From an uncultured Paenibacillaceae bacterium (GTDB lineage Bacteria > Bacillota > Bacilli > Aneurinibacillales > Aneurinibacillaceae), in NCBI GenBank assembly GCA_937874515.1, contig CALNBV010000174.1:1-38806 (forward strand): DNA of 38,806 nucleotides, in the 5' to 3' direction. Under the pieces are notes generated by a model, which was given only the letters and a program-made list of their open reading frames with translations, ran no database searches and had not been told where the DNA came from. The position numbers were made by a program, and so were the translations under genes. Below are positions 30,694 through 38,806 of the stretch, piece after piece. Position 1 is the first letter of the stretch; each line of letters starts with the position of its first letter.

Positions 30694-31134
30694 TTAGATC
30701 ACCTCGGTGTTTCCGCCAGCAGCAGCGATTTTTTCAACCGCTGTTTCAGAGAACTTCTGGGCTTTTACCGTTAATTTAACGTTTAATTCGCCGTTCCCTA
30801 AAATTTTCACACCATCTCTCAGGTTGCTTACTACACCTGTTTCTACCAGCAATTCAGGAGTTACAACCGTACCTGCTTCAAAACGGTTTAATGTATCCAA
30901 ATTAACAATCGCATATTCTTTGCGGTTTGGATTGCTAAATCCACGTTTCGGCAGACGACGGTATAAAGGGTTTTGACCACCTTCAAATCCAGGACGTACC
31001 CCGCCACCAGAGCGTGAGTTTTGACCTTTGTGTCCGCGACCAGAGGTTTTCCCGTTTCCGGAACCAATCCCACGACCAACACGATTACGGGTGTGACGGG
31101 AACCTTCAGCTGGTTTGATTTCGTGTAATTTCAT
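30694..31134 (-). CDS. rplO: 50S ribosomal protein L15
   Basis: A 146-residue L15 with the Gly-rich N-terminal extension (GRGIGSGNGKTSGRGHKGQ) that threads into 23S rRNA and a globular C-terminal domain. GAGGTG precedes the ATG. Between rpmD and secY. Confidence 0.98.
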   Translation of the reverse strand: MKLHEIKPAEGSRHTRNRVGRGIGSGNGKTSGRGHKGQNSRSGGGVRPGFEGGQNPLYRRLPKRGFSNPNRKEYAIVNLDTLNRFEAGTVVTPELLVETGVVSNLRDGVKILGNGELNVKLTVKAQKFSETAVEKIAAAGGNTEVI

Positions 31135-31166
31135 CGTTGCACCTCCTCATTGCATAAAATAGGTTA

Positions 31167-31352
31167 TTAACCTTGGATTTCTTTCACATCAACCATATGT
31201 TTTACTACTTCGATCATTCCGCGAGTTGCCTCATTGTCTGTTTTTTCAACAGTTTGGCGAATTTTGCGGAGACCAAGCGCAGCTGCAGTCGCTCTTTGTT
31301 TTTCCGTACGACCAATTAAGCTTCTTGTGAGGGTAATTTGCACTTTTGCCAT
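31167..31352 (-). CDS. rpmD: 50S ribosomal protein L30
   Basis: A 61-residue L30 of the short bacterial form. SLIGRTEKQRATAAALGLRK is the family core. GGAGGG precedes the ATG; it follows rpsE by 15 bases. Confidence 0.98.
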   Translation of the reverse strand: MAKVQITLTRSLIGRTEKQRATAAALGLRKIRQTVEKTDNEATRGMIEVVKHMVDVKEIQG

Positions 31353-31367
31353 GTCGATTTCCCCCTC

Positions 31368-31865
31368 CTAACCTAATAATTCTTCTACGGACTTACCACG
31401 AAGTTTCGCAACTTGTTCGGCAGTTTTTAGGCGGCTTAACCCTTCGATTGTTGCATTTACCATGTTGATCGGATTGTTAGACCCGAGAGATTTACTTAAT
31501 ACGTCACCCACACCAGCAAGTTCGAGAACTGCACGAACTGGGCCACCAGCGATAACGCCAGTACCTTCAGAAGCTGGTTTCATGAATACACGGCCAGCAC
31601 CAAAGCGGCCATTGATTTCATGAGGAAGGGTGGTTCCTACGATAGGAACTTCGATTAAATTTTTCTTCGCATCTTCGATTGCCTTACGGATTGCATCTGG
31701 AACTTCTTGAGCTTTACCCATTCCGCAACCAACGTGGCCTTTTTTGTCGCCAACAACTACAAGCGCGCTAAAGCTGAAACGGCGTCCACCTTTTACAACT
31801 TTCGCTACACGATTGATAGCGACAACCTTTTCTTCCAACTCAAGGTTGTTTCCGTCGATACGCAT
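31368..31865 (-). CDS. rpsE: 30S ribosomal protein S5
   Basis: A 165-residue S5, important for decoding accuracy and mRNA unwinding. The double-stranded RNA-binding fold (about 10-75) contains VVKGGRRFSFSALVVVGDKK; the second domain has FMKPASEGTGVIAGGPVRAV. In the spc operon between rplR and rpmD. Confidence 0.98.
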   Translation of the reverse strand: MRIDGNNLELEEKVVAINRVAKVVKGGRRFSFSALVVVGDKKGHVGCGMGKAQEVPDAIRKAIEDAKKNLIEVPIVGTTLPHEINGRFGAGRVFMKPASEGTGVIAGGPVRAVLELAGVGDVLSKSLGSNNPINMVNATIEGLSRLKTAEQVAKLRGKSVEELLG

Positions 31866-31902
31866 TTGTTTCCCTCCTTATTCAAGGATTTTTGCCTTTT
31901 TA

Positions 31903-32271
31903 TTAGAATTGCAGACCGCCTTCGCGTGCACCATCTGCAAGAGCTTTAATACGTCCATGGTAAAGGTATCCTCCACGGTCGAAAACCACTTCAGAGATCC
32001 CTTTTTCAATCCCACGTTTTGCAATTAATTGACCTACTTTAGCAGCAGCGTCTTGATTTCCACCATGTTCAATGGCTTCTTTGATTTCCGCATCAAGGGT
32101 AGAAGCGGAAGCCAGAGTTACGCCAGCGGTATCATCAATGAGCTGTGCATAGATGTGATTAGAAGAACGGAAAACGTTCAAGCGTGGCATTGTTACTGTA
32201 CCAGTCACTTTTTTCCGTACCCGTAAATGTCTTTTCTTACGAGTTTTATTCTTATCCTGTTTGCTGATCAT
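31903..32271 (-). CDS. rplR: 50S ribosomal protein L18
   Basis: A 122-residue L18 that binds 5S rRNA with L5. Basic N-terminus KQDKNKTRKKRHLRVRKK and the end ALADGAREGGLQF are typical. Between rplF and rpsE. Confidence 0.98.
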   Translation of the reverse strand: MISKQDKNKTRKKRHLRVRKKVTGTVTMPRLNVFRSSNHIYAQLIDDTAGVTLASASTLDAEIKEAIEHGGNQDAAAKVGQLIAKRGIEKGISEVVFDRGGYLYHGRIKALADGAREGGLQF

Positions 32272-32305
32272 GTGCGTTTCACTCCTTTCAGCTATCGCTT
32301 ACCGA

Positions 32306-32845
32306 TTACTTCTTACCGGTTTTACCTTCTTTGCGACGTACTTTTTCACCCTGATAACGAATCCCTTTACCTTTATAAGGCTCTGGGCTACGTACAGCGC
32401 GAATTTCAGAAGCTATTTGACCAACACGCTCTTTACTGATTCCTTTTACAATAATTTGCGTTTGGGTAGGAACTTCGAATTCGATGCCTTCTTCAGGAGT
32501 CACTTCAACTGGGTGAGAGTAACCAACGCTTAAGGTAATTTTGTTACCGGTTTTAGCTACACGATAACCAACCCCAACGAGTTCAAGAGTTTTTGCAAAC
32601 CCTTTAGACACGCCTTCTACCATGTTGTTTACAAGGCTACGGGTTGTTCCGTGCAATGCACGGTGCAATTTATTATCAGAAGGACGAGTAATAACGATTT
32701 CGTTACCTTCAACTTGGATATTCATATCATTATGGAAAGTACGAGTTAAAGATCCTTTAGGACCTTTTGCCGTAAAGACGTTACCGTCAACTTTCACTTC
32801 GACTCCCTCCGGAATCATGACCGGTTTTTTCCCGATACGAGACAT
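32306..32845 (-). CDS. rplF: 50S ribosomal protein L6
   Basis: A 179-residue L6 with two repeated domains near the sarcin-ricin loop and factor-binding site. The C-terminal signature PEPYKGKGIRYQGEKVRRKE is intact. Ribosome site GGAGGTG precedes the ATG. Confidence 0.98.
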   Translation of the reverse strand: MSRIGKKPVMIPEGVEVKVDGNVFTAKGPKGSLTRTFHNDMNIQVEGNEIVITRPSDNKLHRALHGTTRSLVNNMVEGVSKGFAKTLELVGVGYRVAKTGNKITLSVGYSHPVEVTPEEGIEFEVPTQTQIIVKGISKERVGQIASEIRAVRSPEPYKGKGIRYQGEKVRRKEGKTGKK

Positions 32846-32876
32846 GTATTACACCTCCATTCGTGTTGAGTCTAAA

Positions 32877-33275
32877 TTACCAGATGTATGCAACTACTTC
32901 GCCACCAACTTGTTGTTGGCGAGCTTTTTTATCCGTAAGGATACCGTGAGAGGTGGAAAGAATTGCAATTCCAAGTCCACCAAGAACACGAGGAAGCTCA
33001 GAGCCTTTTGCATAAACCCGAAGACCCGGTTTACTAATGCGTTTAATGCCATTAATTACACGTTCGTTGTTAGGGCCATATTTCAAGAAAATACGGATAA
33101 TACCCTGTTTGTTATCTTCTATATACTCCGCGTCACGGATAAAACCTTCTTCTTTAAGAAGCTCAGCGATCTGACGCTTCATTTTAGAAGCAGGAACCTC
33201 TAATTTTTCATGACGCACCATATTAGCATTGCGAATACGAGTAAGCATATCTGCAATTGGATCAGTCATTACCAT
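32877..33275 (-). CDS. rpsH: 30S ribosomal protein S8
   Basis: A 132-residue S8, a primary 16S rRNA binder (helix 21). Begins MVMTDPIADMLTRIRNAN as in B. subtilis; the ATG at 33275 has GGAGG at eight bases. Ends LGIAILSTSHGILTDKKARQ and GGEVVAYIW. Confidence 0.98.
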   Translation of the reverse strand: MVMTDPIADMLTRIRNANMVRHEKLEVPASKMKRQIAELLKEEGFIRDAEYIEDNKQGIIRIFLKYGPNNERVINGIKRISKPGLRVYAKGSELPRVLGGLGIAILSTSHGILTDKKARQQQVGGEVVAYIW

Positions 33276-33305
33276 GTGTATAACCTCCTTCCCGTTTCCA
33301 GGGGT

Positions 33306-33491
33306 TTACCAGCTAGCTTTTTTCACGCCAGGCAGTTGACCCTGATAGGCCAATTCACGGATACAAATCCGGCAAAGTTTAAATTTGCGATAAACCGCAT
33401 GAGGACGACCGCAACGTTCGCAGCGGGTGTACTCGCGGACTTTAAATTTTGGCTTCCGATTGGACTTAATGACCATGGATTTCTTAGCCAT
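33306..33491 (-). CDS. rpsN: 30S ribosomal protein S14, zinc (type Z) form
   Basis: A 61-residue S14 of the short zinc-binding type. Ligands are in CERCGRPHAVYRKFKLCRIC (C-x2-C-x12-C-x2-C). GGAGGG precedes the ATG. The zinc-free paralogue used under zinc starvation in some Bacilli is not in this window. Confidence 0.98.
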   Translation of the reverse strand: MAKKSMVIKSNRKPKFKVREYTRCERCGRPHAVYRKFKLCRICIRELAYQGQLPGVKKASW

Positions 33492-33525
33492 GTATTTCCC
33501 TCCTTATCGTACTGGATTGAAGCAA

Positions 33526-34068
33526 CTACTTGCTGAAGGGAGCGCCCATTTGAGTCAAGAGTTCCCGGGCTTCTTCATCAGTGTTCGCCGTTGTAACGAT
33601 AACAATGTCCATCCCGCGAATGGAATCTACTTGATCATAGTTAATTTCCGGGAAGATGAGCTGTTCTTTAATCCCAAGAGTATAGTTCCCACGACCATCA
33701 AAAGCTTTTGATGAGATTCCGCGGAAGTCACGTACACGCGGAAGGGAAACGTTGAACAGTTTATCTAGAAATTGAAACATCCGTTCGCCGCGTAAAGTTA
33801 CTTTGCATCCAATAGGCATTCCTTCACGAAGACGGAAACCTGCGATGGATTTTTTAGCGCGGGTTACAACTGGTTTTTGACCAGCAATTAACGTTAAATC
33901 ACGCACTGCACTGTCGAGAACTTTTGGGTTGTTAACAGCTTCGCCCACACCCATGTTAATAACAATTTTCTCGAGTTTTGGCGCTTGCATAACTGATTTA
34001 TAGTTAAATTTCTGCATTAAAGCAGGAACGATTGCGTCGTTGTATTTCTCCAGTAATCTTGTAGCCAT
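33526..34068 (-). CDS. rplE: 50S ribosomal protein L5
   Basis: A 180-residue L5 of the central protuberance, binding 5S rRNA and contacting S13 and P-site tRNA. Typical: VINMGVGEAVNNPKVLDSAV, GFRLREGMPIGCKVTLRG and DIVIVTTANTDEEARELL. Between rplX and rpsN. Confidence 0.98.
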   Translation of the reverse strand: MATRLLEKYNDAIVPALMQKFNYKSVMQAPKLEKIVINMGVGEAVNNPKVLDSAVRDLTLIAGQKPVVTRAKKSIAGFRLREGMPIGCKVTLRGERMFQFLDKLFNVSLPRVRDFRGISSKAFDGRGNYTLGIKEQLIFPEINYDQVDSIRGMDIVIVTTANTDEEARELLTQMGAPFSK

Positions 34069-34097
34069 CTATTGTGACCTCCTTTCCGACCTGGGTA

Positions 34098-34424
34098 CTA
34101 ATCAAGAATTTCGCCAGATTTTTTCGCAACACGTACTTTTTTTCCGTCCACAACTTTATGTCCAATACGAGTTGGTTCGCCCGTTTTTGGATCAATTATC
34201 ATTACATTGGAAGAGTCAATAGCTGCTTCCTGCGTAACGATGCCACCTTGTGGATTGGCTGCATTTGGACGAGTGTGTTTCTTAACCATATTTACACCTT
34301 CAACAAGTACACGACCAGTTTTAGGGTATGCGGTAAGAATGCGTCCTTTTTTGCCTTTATCTTTTCCACTGATAACCATTACGTTATCTCCGGATTTCAC
34401 ATGCAATTTTTTCACTTCTGACAT
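34098..34424 (-). CDS. rplX: 50S ribosomal protein L24
   Basis: A 108-residue L24 with an N-terminal KOW motif (VISGKDKGKKGRILTAYP); an early assembly protein near the tunnel exit. I chose the ATG at 34424, with AAAGGAGGTG upstream, over an in-frame ATG at 34448. Confidence 0.98.
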   Translation of the reverse strand: MSEVKKLHVKSGDNVMVISGKDKGKKGRILTAYPKTGRVLVEGVNMVKKHTRPNAANPQGGIVTQEAAIDSSNVMIIDPKTGEPTRIGHKVVDGKKVRVAKKSGEILD

Positions 34425-34469
34425 GATGGCACCTCCTTTGTCAGTCAAGAGTTTTAGGGGTTCCGTCCA

Positions 34470-34838
34470 TTAAAGTACTTCAGGAGCTAATGAAATGATT
34501 TTCATGAAATCTCTTTCACGAAGTTCACGAGCAACCGGTCCAAAAATACGGGTTCCACGTGGGCTTTTATCTTCTTTAACGATAACAGCTGCATTTTCAT
34601 CGAAACGGATGTATGATCCATCGTTGCGACGCGCACCAGTTTTAGTGCGAACGATTACCGCTTTTACTACGTCGCCTTTCTTGACAACTCCACCGGGTGT
34701 TGCTTGTTTCACGGAACATACAATGATATCCCCGATGTTTGCAAATTTGCGACCCGTACCTCCGAGCACTTTAATACACATTAATTCTTTTGCACCGGAA
34801 TTGTCAGCTACGCGTAAGCGAGTTTGCTGTTGAATCAT
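34470..34838 (-). CDS. rplN: 50S ribosomal protein L14
   Basis: A 122-residue L14 at the subunit interface (bridge B8), also the docking site of silencing factor RsfS. MIQQQTRLRVADNSGAKELM and RIFGPVARELRERDFMKI are typical. Between rpsQ and rplX. Confidence 0.98.
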   Translation of the reverse strand: MIQQQTRLRVADNSGAKELMCIKVLGGTGRKFANIGDIIVCSVKQATPGGVVKKGDVVKAVIVRTKTGARRNDGSYIRFDENAAVIVKEDKSPRGTRIFGPVARELRERDFMKIISLAPEVL

Positions 34839-34884
34839 GGAGAGTCCCTCCCTTCTTCGGTTCTACCAGATGGTTTTTATGGGA

Positions 34885-35151
34885 TTAAATAATAACGGCT
34901 TTTTCTACCACTTCAACGAGTCTCCAACGCTTATCTTTCGAAAGCGGGCGCGTTTCCATGATTTTAACTTTATCACCGATTTTTGCTGTATTGTTCTCAT
35001 CATGTGCTTTAAACTTTTTGGAGTATTTCACGCGTTTTCCGTAAAGTGGATGTGTTTTATATGTTTCAACAAGAACCGTAATGGTTTTATCCATTTTGTC
35101 AGAAACTACTTTACCAATAACAACTTTACGCGCATTGCGTTCTTCTGCCAT
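34885..35151 (-). CDS. rpsQ: 30S ribosomal protein S17
   Basis: An 88-residue OB-fold S17 that binds 16S rRNA early in assembly. GKVVSDKMDKTITVLVETYK is the family core. It follows rpmC by 17 bases, with GAGGAGG upstream of the ATG. Confidence 0.98.
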   Translation of the reverse strand: MAEERNARKVVIGKVVSDKMDKTITVLVETYKTHPLYGKRVKYSKKFKAHDENNTAKIGDKVKIMETRPLSKDKRWRLVEVVEKAVII

Positions 35152-35168
35152 GTTTGCGACCTCCTCTC

Positions 35169-35366
35169 TTAGCTAATTCCTAATTCGCGTTCGCGCAAAA
35201 CGGTTTTGGCCCGAGCAATCGCCTTACGTACCTGGCGAATGCGCGCAGGGTTTTCCAATTGGCCAGTCGCTAACTGAAAACGGAGGTTGAATAGTTCTTC
35301 TTTCATAGAAGTAACTTGTTCTTCGATCTCGGCAGTGGTTAAGTTGCGGATATCATTAGTTTTCAT
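35169..35366 (-). CDS. rpmC: 50S ribosomal protein L29
   Basis: A 65-residue helical hairpin protein at the tunnel exit, part of the site used by trigger factor and SRP. I chose the ATG at 35366 (MKTNDIRNLTTAEIEEQVTS), which overlaps the last codons of rplP by 11 bases; GGTGG lies eight bases upstream. Confidence 0.97.
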   Translation of the reverse strand: MKTNDIRNLTTAEIEEQVTSMKEELFNLRFQLATGQLENPARIRQVRKAIARAKTVLRERELGIS

Positions 35367-35790
35367 TTGCGTCACCACCTACTTCATCCCGTCTCACAAA
35401 CTTACATTTAATTGGAAGTTTGTGCATGGCCAAACGCAAAGCTTCACGAGCGATTTCTTCGGGTACGCCAGCAATTTCAAACATAATTTTGCCTGGTTTT
35501 ACTACGGCTACCCATGATTCTACTGAACCTTTACCAGAACCCATCCGTACTTCAAGTGGCTTTTGCGTAATCGGTTTATCCGGGAAAATTTTAATCCATA
35601 CTTTACCGCCCCGTTTCATGTAACGGGTCATGGCAATACGAGCTGCTTCAATTTGGCGGTTTGTTACTCGGGAGGCTTCGAGAGCTTGAAGGCCATATTC
35701 ACCAAAAGTAACGGTTTTACCGCCTTTTGCTTGACCAGATAAATCTGGACGATGTTGCTTACGGTGTTTCACACGTTTTGGAATCAACAT
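35356..35790 (-). CDS. rplP: 50S ribosomal protein L16
   Basis: A 144-residue L16 that positions A-site tRNA near the peptidyl transferase centre. MLIPKRVKHRKQHRPDLSGQ and GSGKGSVESWVAVVKPGKIM are typical. It starts two bases after the rpsC stop and overlaps rpmC. Confidence 0.98.
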   Translation of the reverse strand: MLIPKRVKHRKQHRPDLSGQAKGGKTVTFGEYGLQALEASRVTNRQIEAARIAMTRYMKRGGKVWIKIFPDKPITQKPLEVRMGSGKGSVESWVAVVKPGKIMFEIAGVPEEIAREALRLAMHKLPIKCKFVRRDEVGGDANEN

Positions 35791-35792
35791 GC

Positions 35793-36455
35793 TTAACGGC
35801 CTCCTTCCTCTTTAATACTCTTCTTTGCTTGAGGAAGAACTTCTCCGCGATAGATCCATACTTTTACGCCGATTTTACCATAGGTAGTATCAGCTTCAGC
35901 TGTACCATAATCAATATCAGCACGAAGGGTGTGGAGCGGAACAGTTCCCTCGCTGTAACCTTCAGAACGAGCGATATCAGCACCGCCAAGACGGCCGCTT
36001 ACCATCGTTTTAATCCCTTTTGCACCAGCACGCATAGAACGTTGAAGAGCTTGTTTTTGCGCACGGCGGAAAGAAATACGGTTTTCTAATTGACGAGCAA
36101 TGCTCTGTGCAACTAGAGTAGCATCCATGTCTGGATTTTTAATTTCGTTAATGTTAATGTGAACGCGTTTCCCAGTCATATTAGAAAGGGCTTTGCGAAG
36201 TTTTTCAACTTCAGAGCCACCTTTACCAATTACCATACCTGGTTTAGCAGTGTGAACTGATACGTTCAAGCGGTTAGCTGCACGTTCGATTTCGACTGTA
36301 GAAACAGAAGCATCTTTAAGTTGTTTAAGGACATATTCACGAACTTTAAGATCTTCATGAAGGAGTGTAGCATAATCTTTTTCAGCGAACCATTTTGATT
36401 CCCAGTCACGGATTATACCAACCCGAAGTCCTATAGGGCTAACTTTTTGACCCAC
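35793..36455 (-). CDS. rpsC: 30S ribosomal protein S3
   Basis: A 220-residue S3 at the mRNA entry channel. The KH domain has GMVIGKGGSEVEKLRKAL with the GKGG loop; the C-terminal domain has GRLGGADIARSEGYSEGTVP. AAGGAGG precedes the ATG. Confidence 0.98.
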   Translation of the reverse strand: MGQKVSPIGLRVGIIRDWESKWFAEKDYATLLHEDLKVREYVLKQLKDASVSTVEIERAANRLNVSVHTAKPGMVIGKGGSEVEKLRKALSNMTGKRVHININEIKNPDMDATLVAQSIARQLENRISFRRAQKQALQRSMRAGAKGIKTMVSGRLGGADIARSEGYSEGTVPLHTLRADIDYGTAEADTTYGKIGVKVWIYRGEVLPQAKKSIKEEGGR

Positions 36456-36471
36456 GCGCTATCCCTCCTTA

Positions 36472-36801
36472 TTATTCAGATAAAATCACTGTGATGTGGC
36501 TAGTTCTTTTGTTGATCCGGCTTGCACGACCCATCGCACGGGGACGGAAACGTTTTAATGTCGGACCTTCGTCAACGAATACTTTGCTAATTTTCAAGCT
36601 GCTAGCATCAAGATTTAAATTGTGCTCCGCATTTGCCATGGCGGATTTCACAAGTTTCTCCACCACTGGAGAGGCTGCTTTCGGTGTGTGTGCTAACACA
36701 GCGAGAGCTTCTCCCACTTGCTTACCACGAATCAAGTCAACCACAAGGCGAACTTTGCGGGGTGCAATGCGGATATTACGAGCAATGGCTTTCGCTTCCA
36801 T
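36472..36801 (-). CDS. rplV: 50S ribosomal protein L22
   Basis: A 109-residue L22 whose long beta hairpin lines the exit tunnel next to L4; the hairpin reads KVFVDEGPTLKRFRPRAMGR. No alteration known from macrolide resistance is evident by eye. Between rpsS and rpsC. Confidence 0.98.
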   Translation of the reverse strand: MEAKAIARNIRIAPRKVRLVVDLIRGKQVGEALAVLAHTPKAASPVVEKLVKSAMANAEHNLNLDASSLKISKVFVDEGPTLKRFRPRAMGRASRINKRTSHITVILSE

Positions 36802-36832
36802 TGGAGTACCCCCTCTCTAACCGTTCAGGTCT

Positions 36833-37111
36833 TTAGCGTTTCGTTTTCTTATCGGTATCTACGTGGCCTTTGAAGGAACGTGTTGGAGCAAACTCACCAA
36901 GTTTGTGACCAACCATATCTTCCGTTACATATACAGGCACGTGTTTGCGTCCATCATAAACTGCAAACGTATGACCAATAAAATCTGGGAAAATGGTGGA
37001 ACGGCGAGACCAAGTTTTAATAACTTGTTTTTCCCCTTTTTCGTTTTGCACTAAGACCTTTTTCATTAAATGATCATCTACAAAAGGGCCTTTTTTTAAG
37101 CTGCGTCCCAT
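36833..37111 (-). CDS. rpsS: 30S ribosomal protein S19
   Basis: A 92-residue S19 of the small-subunit head, paired with S13. MGRSLKKGPFVDDHLMKKV and GHKLGEFAPTRSFKGH are typical. GGGAGG precedes the ATG. A 63-base gap separates it from rplB. Confidence 0.98.
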   Translation of the reverse strand: MGRSLKKGPFVDDHLMKKVLVQNEKGEKQVIKTWSRRSTIFPDFIGHTFAVYDGRKHVPVYVTEDMVGHKLGEFAPTRSFKGHVDTDKKTKR

Positions 37112-37174
37112 GAACGAACCTCCCTTCGAATTCGGGGTGCGGCGTTCGTTTTATACCGCACTGGAATGATCCGA

Positions 37175-38005
37175 TTATTTTTTACGATTACGGACAATGT
37201 ATTTATTAGATTGTTTCTTTTTGTTGCGGGTTTTCGCACCAAGTGCAGGTTTACCCCAAGGAGTGCAAGGACCAGGACGGCCAATCGGAGCGCGACCTTC
37301 CCCACCACCATGTGGATGGTCTACAGGGTTCATTACAGAACCACGAACTGTTGGGCGAATGCCTTTCCAGCGAGAGCGTCCAGCTTTACCAGTGTTGATT
37401 AATTCGTGATCTATGTTACCTACTTGACCAATGGTCGCGCGGCACTCTTTTAAGATCATGCGAGTTTCACCAGAAGCGAGACGAACAATTGCGTAAGCAC
37501 CATCTTTACCAAGAAGTTGTGCTTCAGTCCCAGCGGAACGAACTAATTGTCCACCTTTGCCAGGTTTCATTTCAATATTGTGGATTACAGTACCTACTGG
37601 AATGTTTTCTAAAGGTAAGCAGTTACCCACTTTAATATCTGCATCAGGACCAGAAACGATAGTCATTCCAACTTCAAGTCCATTTGGAGCAAGAATGTAG
37701 CGTTTTTCACCATCTGCATAGTTGATTAAAGCAATGTTTGCAGAACGGTTTGGATCGTATTCGATCGTAGCCACGCGGCCTGGTATGCCATCTTTGGTAC
37801 GTTTGAAGTCGATGATACGATATTTTTGTTTATGACCGCCACCATGATGACGAACTGTGATTTTACCCTGATTATTACGACCTGCAGTTTTAGATTTAGA
37901 AACTAGCAAGGATTTCTCAGGGGTTGAAGTAGTAATCTCTTCAAAAGTAGACACAGTCATTTGACGGCGACCAGGGGATGTCGGTTTGTACTTTTTAATA
38001 CCCAT
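37175..38005 (-). CDS. rplB: 50S ribosomal protein L2
   Basis: A 276-residue L2, needed for subunit joining and peptidyl transferase assembly. The conserved C-terminal stretch MNPVDHPHGGGEGRAPIGR, with the His close to the catalytic centre, is intact. GGAGGG precedes the ATG. Confidence 0.98.
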   Translation of the reverse strand: MGIKKYKPTSPGRRQMTVSTFEEITTSTPEKSLLVSKSKTAGRNNQGKITVRHHGGGHKQKYRIIDFKRTKDGIPGRVATIEYDPNRSANIALINYADGEKRYILAPNGLEVGMTIVSGPDADIKVGNCLPLENIPVGTVIHNIEMKPGKGGQLVRSAGTEAQLLGKDGAYAIVRLASGETRMILKECRATIGQVGNIDHELINTGKAGRSRWKGIRPTVRGSVMNPVDHPHGGGEGRAPIGRPGPCTPWGKPALGAKTRNKKKQSNKYIVRNRKK

Positions 38006-38033
38006 TTCATTTCCCTCCTTCGCTCAGTCGAAA

Positions 38034-38324
38034 TTACATGTTTTCGAAGTATTCGATAGTTTTGCTATCTTCACTTAATTGAACGATCGCTTTTTTCCAA
38101 TCGGAACGGCGACCGAAATATTTTCCAACACGCTTCGGTTTACCTTTTACACGCATGGTGTTTACGTTAACCACTTTTACACCAAAGATGGTTTGAACAG
38201 CATCTTTAATTTCGGTTTTGTTAGCGCGTAAATCTACTTCGAACACGTATTTTTTATCAGCTAACATATCAGTAGTACGTTCGGTAATAACCGGGCGCTT
38301 GATAACATCACGAGGATCTTTCAT
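38034..38324 (-). CDS. rplW: 50S ribosomal protein L23
   Basis: A 96-residue L23 at the tunnel exit, docking site for trigger factor and SRP. MKDPRDVIKRPVITERTTDM is typical. Its ATG shares one base with the rplD stop (TAATG), so translation is coupled. Confidence 0.98.
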   Translation of the reverse strand: MKDPRDVIKRPVITERTTDMLADKKYVFEVDLRANKTEIKDAVQTIFGVKVVNVNTMRVKGKPKRVGKYFGRRSDWKKAIVQLSEDSKTIEYFENM

Positions 38325-38806
38325 TATGCAAGCACCTCCTCTACTTTTGCCACTGCATCCTGAGTCATTAACAGGTTATCGTGGTGAAGAACATCTAAAA
38401 CGTTGATGCCTTCTGCAGAAACGAATTTCACTCCTGGAATGTTACGTGCGGAAAGTGCTACTGCACTGTCATAATCACCTGTTACAATAAGAGCTTTCCC
38501 ATTCACATTCAGGCTGCCTAAAACTTTCACCATATCTTTAGTTCTTGGTGCTTCAAAAGCTAAAGCATCGAGAACAAGGATTTCATTATTCTGCATTTTA
38601 GAAGATAATGCAGATTTGATAGCCAGACGGCGAACTTTTTTCGGAAGTTTGTAAGAATAGCTGCGAGGAGTCGGGCCAAATGCGCGACCACCGCCAACCC
38701 ATTGTACTGCACGGATACTACCTTGACGAGCACGTCCAGTTCCTTTTTGTTTCCAAGGTTTACGTCCACCACCGCGAACTTCAGAGCGACCTTTTACATC
38801 ATGTGT
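38324..38806 (-). CDS. rplD: 50S ribosomal protein L4 (partial, N-terminus outside the window)
   Basis: The open frame runs to the right edge and gives the last 160 residues of L4. The first visible residues are THDVKGRSEVRGGGRKPWKQ, part of the long loop that reaches the exit tunnel (GTGRARQGSIRAVQWVGGGR). About 45 N-terminal residues, and rplC and rpsJ beyond them, are outside. In some bacteria L4 represses its own S10 operon; nothing here tests that. Confidence 0.96.
   Translation of the reverse strand, partial: THDVKGRSEVRGGGRKPWKQKGTGRARQGSIRAVQWVGGGRAFGPTPRSYSYKLPKKVRRLAIKSALSSKMQNNEILVLDALAFEAPRTKDMVKVLGSLNVNGKALIVTGDYDSAVALSARNIPGVKFVSAEGINVLDVLHHDNLLMTQDAVAKVEEVLA

Noticed and set aside
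38560..38772. Minus-strand frame of 70 codons at the right edge
   Set aside because: The true frame here is rplD, which is open from 38324 to the edge and reads as L4. The 70-codon frame is an out-of-frame overlap.

Overview
The window is a chromosomal segment from an endospore-forming Firmicute of the order Bacillales. The genus cannot be fixed from the sequence. The evidence is the gene order rplD to rpoA/rplQ, ecfA1-ecfA2-ecfT-truA-rplM-rpsI, then cwlD, mrp/salA, gerD, kbaA, pdaB and an rRNA operon, as in Bacillus subtilis. Supporting signs are strong GGAGG ribosome binding sites, several TTG starts, a four-cysteine adenylate kinase lid and promoters resembling those of sporulation sigma factors. 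Nearly all housekeeping genes read leftward (minus strand).

Layout from left to right. (1) 1-300: the 5' end of a 16S rRNA gene with its leader and two tandem promoters, reading off the left edge. (2) 303-5.8 kb: the sporulation and germination block: a small conserved-looking protein, a SpoIIM-family membrane protein, pdaB, kbaA, gerD, mrp/salA and cwlD. A 300-base gap after pdaB holds a candidate structured RNA. (3) 5.9-10.55 kb: a divergent spore-coat type cluster. The left arm has a GT4 glycosyltransferase, a HipA-like kinase and an unknown protein; the right arm has a CotSA-like GT4 glycosyltransferase and a YheC/YheD ATP-grasp protein. The gap between the arms carries sigma-K-like promoter elements. 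(4) 10.6-20.6 kb: an accessory region between the coat cluster and rpsI. It starts at a group IIC intron 3' remnant and holds an SDR/TetR pair, a MocR regulator facing an enoyl-CoA hydratase and a broken MFS transporter, a czcD/czrA zinc-type efflux operon, a TetR/ABC-2 exporter pair and a Fic protein. (5) 20.6-38.8 kb: the S10-spc-alpha ribosomal supercluster with secY, adk, map, infA, rpoA, the ECF transporter module and truA. It runs off the right edge inside rplD.

How the genes fit together. The rRNA genes and region 5 supply ribosomes, the secretion channel and RNA polymerase alpha. Region 2 controls entry into sporulation (kbaA), makes cortex muramic-delta-lactam (cwlD, pdaB) and supports germination (gerD). 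Region 3 probably decorates the spore surface late in the mother cell. Region 4 is a set of small regulator-plus-target modules with clear operator palindromes, and it looks like lineage-specific cargo.

The observations most worth following are the structured RNA after pdaB, the kinase/glycosyltransferase coat cluster with paired sigma-K-like promoters, the intron scar and repeated terminator arm at the edges of the accessory region, a terminator just upstream of ecfA1, and a Ser/Gly-rich GerD.
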